A stretch of DNA of 13,741 nt from Halobacteriales archaeon SW_9_67_25 (GTDB taxonomy: Archaea; Halobacteriota; Halobacteria; Halobacteriales; Haloarculaceae), in contig PXSU01000141.1 in assembly GCA_003022745.1 (NCBI GenBank), positions 1 to 13,741 of the forward strand, written 5' to 3'. Every line of letters starts with the position of its first letter. Position 1 is the stretch's first letter. Below are positions 6,339 to 13,741 of the stretch, in pieces. Under the pieces are notes generated by a model. It did not search any database. It had not been told where the DNA came from and saw only the letters and a list, made by a program, of their open reading frames with translations. Made by a program: the position numbers and the translations under genes.

Positions 6339-7034
6339 TCACCTGCCGAACCGCTGTCGGTACTTCAGGACCGCGTAGGTAATCAGCGGGAAACCGACGA
6401 CCGTCGGACCGAGCCACCGGACGGGTTCGGGCAGCATCGTGAGGTTGACAGTAACCGCCGCGGTCACCGTCGCAATGTAGCCCCCACCCATAAACGAGAT
6501 ATGTCGCCTGAACCACGGCGTTCGGGCTGCCGGTTGGACTCTGAACTGGCGGAGTTCTCTGGCCGCGAGCACGCTCCCGATGAGGCCGAACACGACTAGT
6601 ACCTCCCCCAATGCCGTCACACCAGCGACAGTTCCGTAGACACCACCGGCGACCATCCCGCCCCCGACGGCGAGCATCCCCCCGTGTAGAGCGTAATCAC
6701 TCCGGGTCGGGTCCGTCAACCCCGCCCGCCGACGGACGATTACCCGGTAGCCCGACCCAACCAGATACCCGGTGAACACCGCAATAGCAAACAGGAACCA
6801 GTTCTCTGCCCACACCGAAAGCGGGAATGCCGTCACAACGACGACTCCCATCGTTGTGGCGTACAGTTTGCCGGCTTTGTTGTGGCGGCGGCCGCCTTTC
6901 GTCGTTACGATGGCCACGAGGCCGGCCACCAGCGCAATCACCCCCGCGAGGATGTGGGCCCATAGAATCGGACCGGCGATTACAGTCTCACCGCTCGCCT
7001 CGAACACTGAGAGCGGTAGTTCCTGTAAGGTCAT
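6339..7034 (-). CDS. DUF2306-like integral membrane protein
   Basis: A 231-residue protein from ATG 7034, just 12 bp after the stop of the dehydrogenase gene on the same strand, so probably co-transcribed with it. It has about six to seven hydrophobic segments. The segment WAHILAGVIALVAGLVAIVT followed by KGGRRHNKAGKLYATTMG matches the DUF2306 pattern, in which a histidine in the first helix precedes a KG..H...G..Y loop. Four histidines lie near membrane ends (His27, His51, His117, His178), which could bind a metal or heme, though this is unproven. The protein is predicted to sit in the cell membrane and its function is unknown. A TTG at 7046 is a possible but less likely start. Confidence 0.75.
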   Translation of the reverse strand: MTLQELPLSVFEASGETVIAGPILWAHILAGVIALVAGLVAIVTTKGGRRHNKAGKLYATTMGVVVVTAFPLSVWAENWFLFAIAVFTGYLVGSGYRVIVRRRAGLTDPTRSDYALHGGMLAVGGGMVAGGVYGTVAGVTALGEVLVVFGLIGSVLAARELRQFRVQPAARTPWFRRHISFMGGGYIATVTAAVTVNLTMLPEPVRWLGPTVVGFPLITYAVLKYRQRFGR

Positions 7035-7046
7035 GGTGTGGGGCAA

Positions 7047-7865
7047 TCAAACCAGCCGCCGAACGAGGCGGTAGACCAGGTCCCGCATCCCGTCGGGCAA
7101 GAAGCGAGTGTACAGCAGGTACCGTGCGGCCCTCCCGACGGGATAGCGTGCCTTCGGGTCGGAGACGCAGGCCGCGTTGTGGATGACGCTGGCGACGTCT
7201 TCGGGGGGGACGGTGAAGGGGGCCTCGCCAGCGAACAGGCTGGCGTCCTCGATGAGGTCGTAGAGCCACTCGTAGGCGGGTCGGTGTTCGAGGCCGGTTT
7301 CGAGTTCCGACTCCACGCGGTCCCGGAAGCCTGTCTCGACGGGGCCCGGCTCGACCAGCACGACGTTGACGCCGAACGGTTCGAGTTCCCCACGGAGGGC
7401 GTCGCTCATCGCCTCGAGGGCGAACTTCGAGGCGCTGTAGGCACCCCCGCCCGGCGTGACCACCCGGCCGGCGACGCTGGAGACGTTGACGATAGTCCCC
7501 TCGCCACGCTCGCGCATGTGCGGGAGCACAGACCGAACCAGGCGGTGCGGGCCGTAGACGTTGACGTCGAACTGCCGGTGGAGTTCGTCGGTCGGGACGT
7601 CCTCCAGCGGGCCGTACTGCCCGTATCCGGCGTTGTTGACCAGACACTCCAGGTATCCGTTCTCCTCGACGATACGGTCGACCACGCGGTCGATGTCCGC
7701 ACCGCTCGTGACGTCGAGCGTGTCCGTCTGACAGTCCAGGTCGGCGATGTCGTCCTCGTCGCGGGCCGTCGCGTACACAGTCCATCCCTCCGCCGCGAAG
7801 TGACGGGCAGTCGCGCGGCCGATGCCCGATGAACAGCCAGTGATGAGGACTGTCTCGTCAGTCAT
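7047..7865 (-). CDS. Short-chain dehydrogenase/reductase (SDR), classical type
   Basis: A 272-residue NAD(P)-dependent oxidoreductase from ATG 7865; longer in-frame extensions lack family similarity and would span the promoter. It has the classical SDR order: TGCSSGIG cofactor motif (9-16), NNAG (77-80), catalytic Ser130 in NVSS, YSASK with Tyr143 and Lys147, and PGPVETGF (173-180). Arg36 after the second strand (ATARDED) hints at NADP preference. The C-terminal part resembles SDRs acting on ketones, retinol-like or lipid substrates, but the substrate cannot be named. It is cytosolic, though the Arg-rich C-terminus (RDLVYRLVRRLV) might contact the membrane. It is followed by the DUF2306-like membrane protein in an apparent two-gene unit. 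Confidence 0.92.
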   Translation of the reverse strand: MTDETVLITGCSSGIGRATARHFAAEGWTVYATARDEDDIADLDCQTDTLDVTSGADIDRVVDRIVEENGYLECLVNNAGYGQYGPLEDVPTDELHRQFDVNVYGPHRLVRSVLPHMRERGEGTIVNVSSVAGRVVTPGGGAYSASKFALEAMSDALRGELEPFGVNVVLVEPGPVETGFRDRVESELETGLEHRPAYEWLYDLIEDASLFAGEAPFTVPPEDVASVIHNAACVSDPKARYPVGRAARYLLYTRFLPDGMRDLVYRLVRRLV

Positions 7866-7887
7866 GCGCGAGCCGACGGGGCCCTCG

Positions 7888-7894
7888 TATATAA
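7888..7894 (-). promoter_or_regulatory. TATA box of the SDR gene
   Basis: On the minus strand TTATATA lies 23-29 nt upstream of ATG 7865, the standard spacing for a leaderless haloarchaeal transcript. It supports this ATG over the upstream in-frame alternatives. Confidence 0.55.
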
Positions 7895-7944
7895 CAGCCG
7901 GTGGAGTGCCGGCGGTCACGCCGACGACAGACCGGTCCTGTCCG

Positions 7945-8736
7945 CTAGCGCCCGGTGTGCTTGACCTCGTCGGCGTACGCGTCGGCCAGCCGGGTGGGTT
8001 CAGGGAGTTTGTACCCCGCGGCACACGCCAGGACCAGACCGGCTGCCGTCTCCCCGCTCACACGGTGGCCGGGACTGACGTAAAGGGGGTTGACGTGGCG
8101 GCTGTCGGAGTCGAACTGGCGGGTCTGGACGGCGTAGCCGATGACGCGTCCGTCGGGTGCGGTCACGTCGCCGTCGGCCTCGATAGCGACGCGCTGCCCC
8201 TCGGGAAGCGGGTCCGCCAGGGACTCGCGGGGCCGCCCACAGAGCAGGCTCTTGGCCACGCCCACCGCGGGAATGTCGAGCGTGACGCCGACGTGGGTCG
8301 CGAGGCCGGCCTCGCGGAAGTGGATCCGGCCGCTCCCGTCGACCAGCAGGAGGTCCGGATCGGACTCCAGTGCCTCCAGCGCCGAGATGACGGCGTTGCC
8401 CTCCCGGAAACTCAGCAGGCCGGGGACGTAAGGTATCGCGGCGGGTTCGACCGCGTGGGCCCGCTCGACGACGGTGTCTCCGCGGAGGACCACGACCGCG
8501 CTGACCGCTTGGTCGTCCCGGAATGCCTGGTCGACGCCCGCCACGAGCGGTCCCTCGCTCTCCCAGAGAGTGCTCTGTTCGGCCGTCCGCGTCTCCCCGC
8601 CGGCACCGACGTCTGCAGGGTCGAACCCCAGGTCGTCCTCGAAGGCGGCGGCCGCGGCGATTTCCCCCTGGAGGCGCTCCATCTCCTCGCGGGAGAGCGA
8701 GGGGTCGGGGACGAATTCCGGGCGAACGACGTCCAT
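7945..8736 (-). CDS. nfi: Endonuclease V
   Basis: A 263-residue enzyme that nicks DNA (or RNA) near deaminated bases such as inosine. The family core is clear: Asp69 in AGVDQAF, PYVPGLLSFRE with Glu112, Asp133 in LLVDGSGRIHFREAGLATHVG, Lys162 in GVAKSLL, and His224 in SPGHRVS. These correspond to the metal-binding and catalytic residues of known EndoV. Where most relatives have HPR after the DG motif this one has HFR. About 45 residues at the N-terminus are extra relative to bacterial Nfi and are acidic. ATG 8736 lies one base beyond the rhomboid stop (TGAGATG), so translational coupling is likely. It probably removes deamination damage, relevant in a GC-rich genome. Confidence 0.95.
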   Translation of the reverse strand: MDVVRPEFVPDPSLSREEMERLQGEIAAAAAFEDDLGFDPADVGAGGETRTAEQSTLWESEGPLVAGVDQAFRDDQAVSAVVVLRGDTVVERAHAVEPAAIPYVPGLLSFREGNAVISALEALESDPDLLLVDGSGRIHFREAGLATHVGVTLDIPAVGVAKSLLCGRPRESLADPLPEGQRVAIEADGDVTAPDGRVIGYAVQTRQFDSDSRHVNPLYVSPGHRVSGETAAGLVLACAAGYKLPEPTRLADAYADEVKHTGR

Positions 8737-8737
8737 C

Positions 8738-9700
8738 TCAGAACGGGCCGCGCCCGCGTCCGGGGCCGCCGGGCCCCGGTCCACCGGGACCGCCGGGGCC
8801 ACCGGGACCGGCCCCGAACTGGAGCTGGTCGGGGATACGGGCCCGGTCCTTGACGTGCTGGCCGTACGCGAGGCCGATGACGAGGCCGATGAGGTGGGCC
8901 GCGTCGGCGACGTTGCCGCCGGTGAGACCGCCGCCGGGGCTGACCACGCCGAGGATACTGATACCGCCGTAGCCGATGGTCAGCACCCACAGCGGGATGG
9001 GCAGGATGAAGTACAGATACACCCGAAGGTGGGGGTTCAGGATGGTGAGCACGCCCATGATGGCGAGGCCAGCGCCGCTCGCGCCGAGGACACCTCCGGT
9101 GCCGCCCTGGACCGCCTGGATGGCGACCTGTCCGAGGCCGGCGACTGCGCCGCTTGCCAGGAAGAGGTAGGCGAACTCCCGGGAGCCGACGTAGTCCTCG
9201 ACCAGCCGGCCGAAGAAGTAGATGACGATGCTGTTGACCGCGATGTGGCCAAACCCCCCGTGTGAGAACACCGAGGTGACCCAGGTCCAGACGAACTCGG
9301 GGTGCTGTGGGCTGAGCACGAAGATGGCCCGCCAGGTTGGGTCCAGCGAGAACGCTCGCGGGTCGAAGGTGCCCGTCAGGAGAAACCCGACGACGAACTG
9401 GAGGAGGAACGTGATCCACATCAGCCCCAGAAACGTGTACGTCATGTTCCCCCGGAAGTACGCGAGGGGGCCACCCACGCCCCCGAAACCGAGCCGGTCG
9501 GCCAGTCCGCCCGAGCCCCGGTCGGCCGTGACCGAGTCGTCGAACCCGCTATCGAAGACGGCCCCGGAGTCGTCCCAGTCGTCGAGCCCGGAGCAGTCGT
9601 GGGATTCCGGCAGCCTGTGCTCGGCACAGTGGGTCCCGCCACAGTGCCGGCAGTGGTACGGCATGCTCACCTCCTCGCCGCACACGTCACATCTCGACAT
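8738..9700 (-). CDS. Rhomboid-family intramembrane serine protease with N-terminal AN1-type zinc finger
   Basis: A 320-residue protein from ATG 9700; the in-frame GTG at 9796 adds only non-conserved sequence. Residues 4-36 form an AN1-type finger with Cys4, Cys7, Cys17, Cys20, Cys25, His28, His34 and Cys36. An acidic linker follows, then about six membrane helices. Rhomboid residues are present: His152 and Asn156 in HGGFGHIAVNSI, nucleophile Ser208 in VLGASGAG, and His269 in ADAAHLIGL. It is therefore predicted to cut membrane proteins within the bilayer. The C-terminus (about residue 297 on) is a Gly/Pro-rich tail. It sits directly upstream of endonuclease V. The AN1-rhomboid arrangement is known in haloarchaea; the substrates are not evident here. 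Confidence 0.93.
   Translation of the reverse strand: MSRCDVCGEEVSMPYHCRHCGGTHCAEHRLPESHDCSGLDDWDDSGAVFDSGFDDSVTADRGSGGLADRLGFGGVGGPLAYFRGNMTYTFLGLMWITFLLQFVVGFLLTGTFDPRAFSLDPTWRAIFVLSPQHPEFVWTWVTSVFSHGGFGHIAVNSIVIYFFGRLVEDYVGSREFAYLFLASGAVAGLGQVAIQAVQGGTGGVLGASGAGLAIMGVLTILNPHLRVYLYFILPIPLWVLTIGYGGISILGVVSPGGGLTGGNVADAAHLIGLVIGLAYGQHVKDRARIPDQLQFGAGPGGPGGPGGPGPGGPGRGRGPF
8741..8812 (-). repeat. Gly/Pro-rich low-complexity repeat encoding the rhomboid tail
   Basis: Imperfect repeats of GGNCCN codons encode GPGGPGGPGGPGPGGPGRG at the end of the rhomboid protein. Such tracts slip during replication, so their length probably varies between strains. Confidence 0.7.
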
Positions 9701-9843
9701 TGGCGGCCGTACGGGTGGCCCCCGCAAAGGGATTGTGCTTGCGGGCGGGTCTGACGGACGGGTGTGTGCGACCGCACCATCTGTGTTGGCCGGCACCGTC
9801 CGGACTCGGTCACGTTTTGTCGCTGGGCCCCAAATCCCATACC

Positions 9844-11364
9844 ATGACTGCAGACGACGCTGTGACGGCCACGGCCGACAGCAGCGACCCGCCCGAACCC
9901 TACCCGGAGTTTCTCGACCACGTGCGGCGACTCACCTACGTGGGTGACGCCGGGCAGTTGCTGAACTGGGACCAGCAGGTGATGATGCCGGAGGGAGGCA
10001 CCCCTGCCCGCGCCAAGCAGCAATCGGCACTCTCGACGCTCGGCCACGAGTTGCTGACCGACGACGACCTCGCGGCGTGGCTCGACGACCTCGCGGACGC
10101 GGACCTCCCGCCGGAACGGCAGGCGGTCGTCCGAGAGATCCGCCGGAAACACGAGCGCGCCGTCAGGGTCCCCGACGACCTGGTCGCGCGGGTCTCCGAG
10201 GCCACCTCGAACGCGCTGCCCGTCTGGGAGGCGGCCAGGGAAGACGCGGACTTCGGCGCCTTCGAGGACACCCTGGCCGAGCTGGTCGCGCTCAAGCGCG
10301 AGTACGCCGCCGCGATCGACCCCCACCGGGATCCCTACGCGGTGCTGTTCGAGGAGTACGAACCCTATCTCGGACTCGACGTCGCCGAGCGCGTACTCGG
10401 GGAACTGGCCGCGACGTTGCCGGACCTGATCGACGATATCGCCGCGAGCGAGGTCACCCTCGCGGCCCCCTTCGAGGGGACCTACGGGGAGTCCGACCAG
10501 CGCGCACTCGTCGAGGAGGCCCTCGAAGTCCTGGGCTTTGACTGGACTCGCGGCCGCCTGAACACCTCCACCCATCCCTTCACTTCGGGCACCCAGTTCG
10601 ACGCGCGGATCACCACCCGGTTCACTCCCGACGACCCCCTGGACGGCCTCGGGTCGACAATCCACGAGTTCGGGCACGCGACCTACGAACTGGGGCTGCC
10701 CCGCGAGGCCTACGGGACGCCACTGGGCACCAGCCGCGACCTCGCGGTCCACGAGTCACAGTCCAGGTTCTGGGAGAACCACGTCGGCCGGTCGCGGGCC
10801 TTCTGGGAGCTGTTCGCGCCCCACGTCGCCGACCACCTCGGCGTCGAGGCCGACCCGCGCGCGCTCTACGAGGCCGCCAACCGCGTCGCCCCCGGCCCCA
10901 TCCGGGTGGAGGCAGACGAACTCACCTACCACCTCCACATCGTCGTCCGCTTCGAGATCGAGCGCGACCTGGTGCGGGGCGACCTCGACGTCGGGGAGGT
11001 ACCGGCCGTCTGGAACGAGAAGATGGCGGAGTACCTGGGGCTGCGTCCCGCGGACGACGCTGCGGGGTGCCTGCAGGACATCCACTGGTCGAACGGCGCC
11101 TTTGGCTACTTCCCGACCTACTCGCTGGGGAGCGTCCTCGCCGCCCAGCTCGCGGCCGCCATGCGAGCGGACCTCCCGCTGTCCGAGCAGGTCCGGAACG
11201 GCGAGTTCGACCCCGTCCACGACTGGCTGACCGACCGCGTCCACCGGCACGGCTGTCGGTACACCACGCCCGACCTCGTTCGGGAGGCGACCGGCGAGGC
11301 ACTGACTGCCGAGCACTTCCTCGCGTACGCGGAGGAGAAGTACGGGTCGCTGTACGGGCTGTAG
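9844..11364 (+). CDS. Carboxypeptidase Taq family (M32) metallopeptidase
   Basis: A 506-residue zinc carboxypeptidase from ATG 9844; the upstream open frame is non-conserved and overlaps the divergent rhomboid start. All M32 signature motifs occur in order: HPF (244-246, within HPFTSGTQFDARITTR), DARITTR (253-259), the zinc site HEFGH (274-278), HESQSRFWEN with Glu304, IRVEADELTYHLH, and LQDIHWSNGAFGYFPTYSLG. M32 enzymes remove C-terminal residues with broad specificity, excluding proline, and act in the cytosol, probably in peptide turnover. The length and the complete motif set indicate an active enzyme. It is a single gene, divergent from the rhomboid and convergent with dgcA (7 bp between stops). 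Confidence 0.96.
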   Translation: MTADDAVTATADSSDPPEPYPEFLDHVRRLTYVGDAGQLLNWDQQVMMPEGGTPARAKQQSALSTLGHELLTDDDLAAWLDDLADADLPPERQAVVREIRRKHERAVRVPDDLVARVSEATSNALPVWEAAREDADFGAFEDTLAELVALKREYAAAIDPHRDPYAVLFEEYEPYLGLDVAERVLGELAATLPDLIDDIAASEVTLAAPFEGTYGESDQRALVEEALEVLGFDWTRGRLNTSTHPFTSGTQFDARITTRFTPDDPLDGLGSTIHEFGHATYELGLPREAYGTPLGTSRDLAVHESQSRFWENHVGRSRAFWELFAPHVADHLGVEADPRALYEAANRVAPGPIRVEADELTYHLHIVVRFEIERDLVRGDLDVGEVPAVWNEKMAEYLGLRPADDAAGCLQDIHWSNGAFGYFPTYSLGSVLAAQLAAAMRADLPLSEQVRNGEFDPVHDWLTDRVHRHGCRYTTPDLVREATGEALTAEHFLAYAEEKYGSLYGL

Positions 11365-11371
11365 ACGACGA

Positions 11372-12415
11372 CTACTCGACCGGGGAGACGCCCGTTCCCG
11401 GCCGGTCGACCCCGGCCAGGTCGATCTGCCCCTCCGGCATCGGAACGCCAGTGTAGCGGTCCGCTGCGAGCAGCAACGCCCCATCGAGGTCGGCGTAATC
11501 CAGCAACGGCGCCAGGTGAGCCCCCGCAGAGAGCAGGGCCGTGCTGCCAACCATACACCCCAGCATGACCGCCAGTCCCTCGGCCCGGGCAGCGTGGATC
11601 ATCCGGAGGGCCTCGCGGATTCCACCGGCCTTCGTGAGTTTGATCGTTGCGATGTCGGCGATTTCGGCCACGCGGGGGACGTCCGCGGGGCGAACGCAGG
11701 ACTCGTCGGCCGCGACCGGCAATTCGCCGTGCTCGCGGACGAACGCCATTCCCCCGGAATTCTCGGCCGGGACGGGCTGTTCGACGAACTCGACGCCGTG
11801 TTCGGCGAGCCACTCGGTGTTCCGGACTGCCTCGCGGGGCGTCCAGGCCTCGTTGGCGTCCACGCGGATTGTCGCCGCCGCCGCCGCCTCGCGGACCGCC
11901 GAGACGATCTCCCTGTCGCGGTCCGTGCCGAGTTTGACCTTCAGAATCGGGTAGCCCGCCGCGACGGCCTCGGCGGTCTTCTCGCGCATTCGCTCGGTGT
12001 CGTCCAGGCCGATCGTGAACGAGGTGGTGACCGTCCGTCCGGCGTCGAGTCCGAGGTAACGGTACAGCGGCACGTCGAATCGAGTCGCCACCAGATCGTG
12101 GAGGGCGACATCGACGGCACAGAGCGCGGCGCCGTTGTCGCCGACGGCCGCGCGCGCCTCGCGTTCGACCCGCTGGAGTGCGTGTGGGTCGCCGACCGAC
12201 TCGACGACTGCGAGCAGGTCCGGCAGGACCGCCTCGACTGTCGCGATGGTCTCGGCGTAGCGCGTCGAGGGGGCGGCCGCGCCGACCCCCACCCGCCCCT
12301 GTTCGTCCTCGATTCGGACGAGGACGTTCTCGGCGCTGGACTGGGTCCCCCGGGCGATGGTGAAGTCGTGTTCGAGCGCCAGCGAGACGCGCTCGAATTC
12401 GCAGGTCAGGCTCAC
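11372..12415 (-). CDS. dgcA: N-acetyl-D-glutamate racemase / dipeptide epimerase-type enolase superfamily enzyme
   Basis: A 347-residue enolase-superfamily protein of the dipeptide epimerase group. Visible active-site residues are the KVK pair Lys159/Lys161 (ILKVKLG), metal ligands Asp186 (RVDANEAW), Glu212 (EFVEQPV) and Asp237 (AADESC), and the second base Lys262 (IKLTKAGG). By sequence alone it would be called L-Ala-D/L-Glu epimerase. It starts at GTG 12415, inside the stop of a DUF1611 gene (GTGA overlap). This pairing defines DgcA of the D-glutamate pathway described in marine Proteobacteria and halophilic archaea. There DgcA converts N-acetyl-D-glutamate to N-acetyl-L-glutamate. A haloarchaeon has no peptidoglycan, which makes the D-glutamate role likelier than muropeptide recycling. 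Confidence 0.88.
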   Translation of the reverse strand: MSLTCEFERVSLALEHDFTIARGTQSSAENVLVRIEDEQGRVGVGAAAPSTRYAETIATVEAVLPDLLAVVESVGDPHALQRVEREARAAVGDNGAALCAVDVALHDLVATRFDVPLYRYLGLDAGRTVTTSFTIGLDDTERMREKTAEAVAAGYPILKVKLGTDRDREIVSAVREAAAAATIRVDANEAWTPREAVRNTEWLAEHGVEFVEQPVPAENSGGMAFVREHGELPVAADESCVRPADVPRVAEIADIATIKLTKAGGIREALRMIHAARAEGLAVMLGCMVGSTALLSAGAHLAPLLDYADLDGALLLAADRYTGVPMPEGQIDLAGVDRPGTGVSPVE

Positions 12416-13422
12416 AGTGCGTCCAGCACCTCGTCGGGGTCGAACCGCACCGGGTCGGTCGCTGGCGCGTCGATGGCCGCCGCGAACTCCTCGACAGCCT
12501 CGCGGGCCCCGGCGTCGGTCTCGACGAACCGGGTGTTGAGCGACCCGGCGACGACCTCCGTCTCGTGGAGGGGTCGAGCGACGCTCTCATAGAGGTCGGC
12601 GACCTCGGCGGGCTGGGGAATGGGAAACGACTCGTACTTGCGGATGGCCTCGCGGCCAGTCTCGTGGCACAGCACCAGCGAGTCTGGCATCGACCCGTGG
12701 AGGATGGAAAGCGTCACTCCCGAGTAGGCGGGGTGGACGATCGAGCCCTGTCCCTCGACGAAGAGGTAGTCGTGGTCGGCCCGCTGTTCGATCATGCGCT
12801 CGACGGCGCCGGCGGTGAAGTCACTGATGGTGCGGTCGACGACGATGCCGCTGCCGTCGACCATCACTCCCGTCTGGCCGGTCGGGACGACGGCGGCGTC
12901 CCAGCCCCGCTCGCGGGCCGCCTCAAGCAGCGACCACGTCGTCGTCATCTTCCCCGTCGAGCAGTCCGTCCCGACCGTGAGGACGACCTCGGCGTCGAGA
13001 TTCCGGGCGCTCCCGTCTGCGACGCCCAGGTCCGCCGGGGGCTTGCGGACATCCCGCAGTTCGACGCCGTACTCGTCGGCGAGGGTGGCCAGCTCCTGGT
13101 CCTCGGAGAGGAAGTAGTGGAGGCCGGCGGCGATGTCGGCTCCCCGCTGGATGGCGCCGTTGATATCGTGGCGCCAGCTGTCGTTGAGCCCGCCGCCGAT
13201 GGGTGCGATGCCGACGATCAACTGGTCGATGTCGCCGGGGATCTCCTCGATGCCCTCGACGACTGGAGCGTCCTGGACGTCTGGCAGGTGGTCGGCGACC
13301 CGGTTCCCGGCAGTCTCCCGGTCGAGCACCGCCGCGACGTCCTGCTGGCCGTATCTGAGTACTCCCACGGCCGTCTTGGCGTCGTGAGGGAACTTCCCGT
13401 GTGCGAGGATCGCTACGCGCAT
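12412..13422 (-). CDS. dgcN: DUF1611 family D-glutamate N-acetyltransferase
   Basis: A 336-residue DUF1611 protein from ATG 13422. It has an N-terminal Rossmann-like domain (MRVAILAHGKFPHDAKTAVG) and a P-loop-type C-terminal domain with GTDCSTGKMTT (151-161), PTGQTGVMVDGSGIVVD (180-196) and VEGQGSIVHPAYSGV (222-236). DUF1611 proteins paired with this epimerase have been shown to act as DgcN, which acetylates D-glutamate for DgcA to epimerise. The fold is unrelated to GNAT acetyltransferases. It is first in the operon, overlapping dgcA by four bases, with a TTAAG element at leaderless spacing. The specific activity is transferred from the family and the pairing; a related D-amino acid substrate cannot be excluded. 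Confidence 0.87.
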   Translation of the reverse strand: MRVAILAHGKFPHDAKTAVGVLRYGQQDVAAVLDRETAGNRVADHLPDVQDAPVVEGIEEIPGDIDQLIVGIAPIGGGLNDSWRHDINGAIQRGADIAAGLHYFLSEDQELATLADEYGVELRDVRKPPADLGVADGSARNLDAEVVLTVGTDCSTGKMTTTWSLLEAARERGWDAAVVPTGQTGVMVDGSGIVVDRTISDFTAGAVERMIEQRADHDYLFVEGQGSIVHPAYSGVTLSILHGSMPDSLVLCHETGREAIRKYESFPIPQPAEVADLYESVARPLHETEVVAGSLNTRFVETDAGAREAVEEFAAAIDAPATDPVRFDPDEVLDAL

Positions 13423-13445
13423 ACCCCTACGACTGTGCCGACCGG

Positions 13446-13451
13446 CTTAAC
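13446..13451 (-). promoter_or_regulatory. Candidate TATA box of the dgcN-dgcA operon
   Basis: On the minus strand GTTAAG lies 24-29 nt before ATG 13422, at leaderless-promoter spacing. The whole gap to the upstream aminotransferase gene is 86 bp, so the pair probably has its own promoter. Confidence 0.4.
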
Positions 13452-13508
13452 TCCCGTCCCTACCTGTCGACTCCGACCCCATCAGAGTCCCGAGGCGACG
13501 GACGTCGG

Positions 13509-13741
13509 TTACAGAATCCCCTCGGACTGCAAGTCGGCGGCGACCGCCCGCGAGGCGTCGACCAGCCCGTCGAGTTCCGCCTCGGTCGTCTGGTAGGAGA
13601 CCGCGCCCATGTGTCCCGGCAGGAAGTAGTAGCCGTGGGCGGGCAGGCGGCGGTGGAACTCGTGGAGGGCCTCCCGGTTGGTCGCCGTCTCGACGGCACC
13701 CACCGTATCGAGTGGCTCCTCGGGCTGGAAGTGGGTCAGGA
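13509..13741 (-). CDS. Class-III aminotransferase / glutamate-1-semialdehyde aminomutase-like, C-terminal end (partial)
   Basis: The final ~76 codons of a gene that continues beyond the window edge, ending at TAA 13509-13511. The frame remains open to base 13741. The sequence LTHFQPEEPLDTV, then EALHEFHRRLPAHGYYFLPG and SYQTTEAELDGLVDASRAVA, follows the C-terminal domain of class-III PLP aminotransferases. The closest pattern is the glutamate-1-semialdehyde aminomutase branch (FHR.LLE.GVYL.PS...A.T.EDID). The PLP lysine is outside the window, so the substrate cannot be assigned. It lies upstream of dgcN on the same strand and could supply or consume an amino acid in the same pathway. Confidence 0.75.
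   Translation of the reverse strand, partial: LTHFQPEEPLDTVGAVETATNREALHEFHRRLPAHGYYFLPGHMGAVSYQTTEAELDGLVDASRAVAADLQSEGIL

Noticed and set aside
7822..8853. Plus-strand open frame of 343 codons across the SDR promoter and endonuclease V
   Set aside because: It runs antisense to a clear EndoV gene, has no domain features and crosses a promoter region.
9813..9820. CGTTTTGT as the TATA box of the M32 peptidase
   Set aside because: The position (24-31 nt upstream of ATG) fits but the match is weak, so it is not listed as a feature.
9667..10752. Long minus-strand open frame (361 codons) opposite the M32 carboxypeptidase
   Set aside because: The plus strand carries every M32 motif; the antisense frame is a GC-bias shadow with no recognisable domain.
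12565..13596. Plus-strand open frame of 343 codons opposite dgcN
   Set aside because: It is antisense to a well-supported DUF1611 gene; its composition is that of a reverse-strand shadow.
1..13741. Defence system, CRISPR array, tRNA, insertion sequence or prophage
   Set aside because: No direct-repeat array, transposase, cloverleaf or phage gene was seen; the content is metabolic, transport and housekeeping genes.

Overview
The window is GC-rich and gene-dense. Its proteins are acidic (rich in Asp, Glu, Ala, Val), starts are often GTG in stop-start overlaps, and several AT-rich boxes sit 22-31 nt upstream of start codons, as expected for leaderless archaeal transcripts. Together with a DgcN/DgcA pair, an AN1-finger rhomboid next to endonuclease V and a TenA cluster, this indicates a haloarchaeon (class Halobacteria). 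I do not assign a genus.

Layout. 1-896 (+): the 3' end of trpB, overlapped by a FchA-like cyclodeaminase/cyclohydrolase gene that carries a frameshift. 898-1793 (-): a small two-helix membrane protein and a thymidylate kinase gene that is frameshifted and internally shortened. 1794-1885: a divergent promoter region with overlapping inverted repeats. 1886-5789 (+): tenA, an 84-residue TenA-like mini-gene, a sodium:solute symporter, a 38-residue membrane peptide, and a non-canonical NRAMP-like transporter gene with a one-base frameshift. 5883-6305 (+): a conserved-type hypothetical protein. 6339-7865 (-): a DUF2306-like membrane protein behind a short-chain dehydrogenase. 7945-9700 (-): endonuclease V behind a zinc-finger rhomboid protease. 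9844-11364 (+): an M32 carboxypeptidase. 11372-13422 (-): the dgcN-dgcA pair for D-glutamate catabolism. 13509-13741 (-): the C-terminal end of a class-III aminotransferase.

How the genes work together. The tenA block looks like salvage of a thiamine precursor: a TenA hydrolase with intact catalytic residues is stop-start linked to a TenA remnant, an SSS transporter and a tiny membrane peptide. The DgcN/DgcA pair would acetylate D-glutamate and epimerise the product to the L form. Endonuclease V and the rhomboid are translationally adjacent.

Three of the first ten genes (fchA-like, tmk, NRAMP-like) carry frame lesions, and a fourth (mini-TenA) looks like an internal-deletion product. All four lie in the first 5.8 kb; the other 8 kb shows none. 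Two lesions are single-base losses in or next to G runs and could be sequencing errors; the tmk lesion also lacks a block of sequence. I found no CRISPR array, tRNA, rRNA, insertion sequence or defence system. No gene-free stretch exceeds 150 bases; the longest is 9701-9843.
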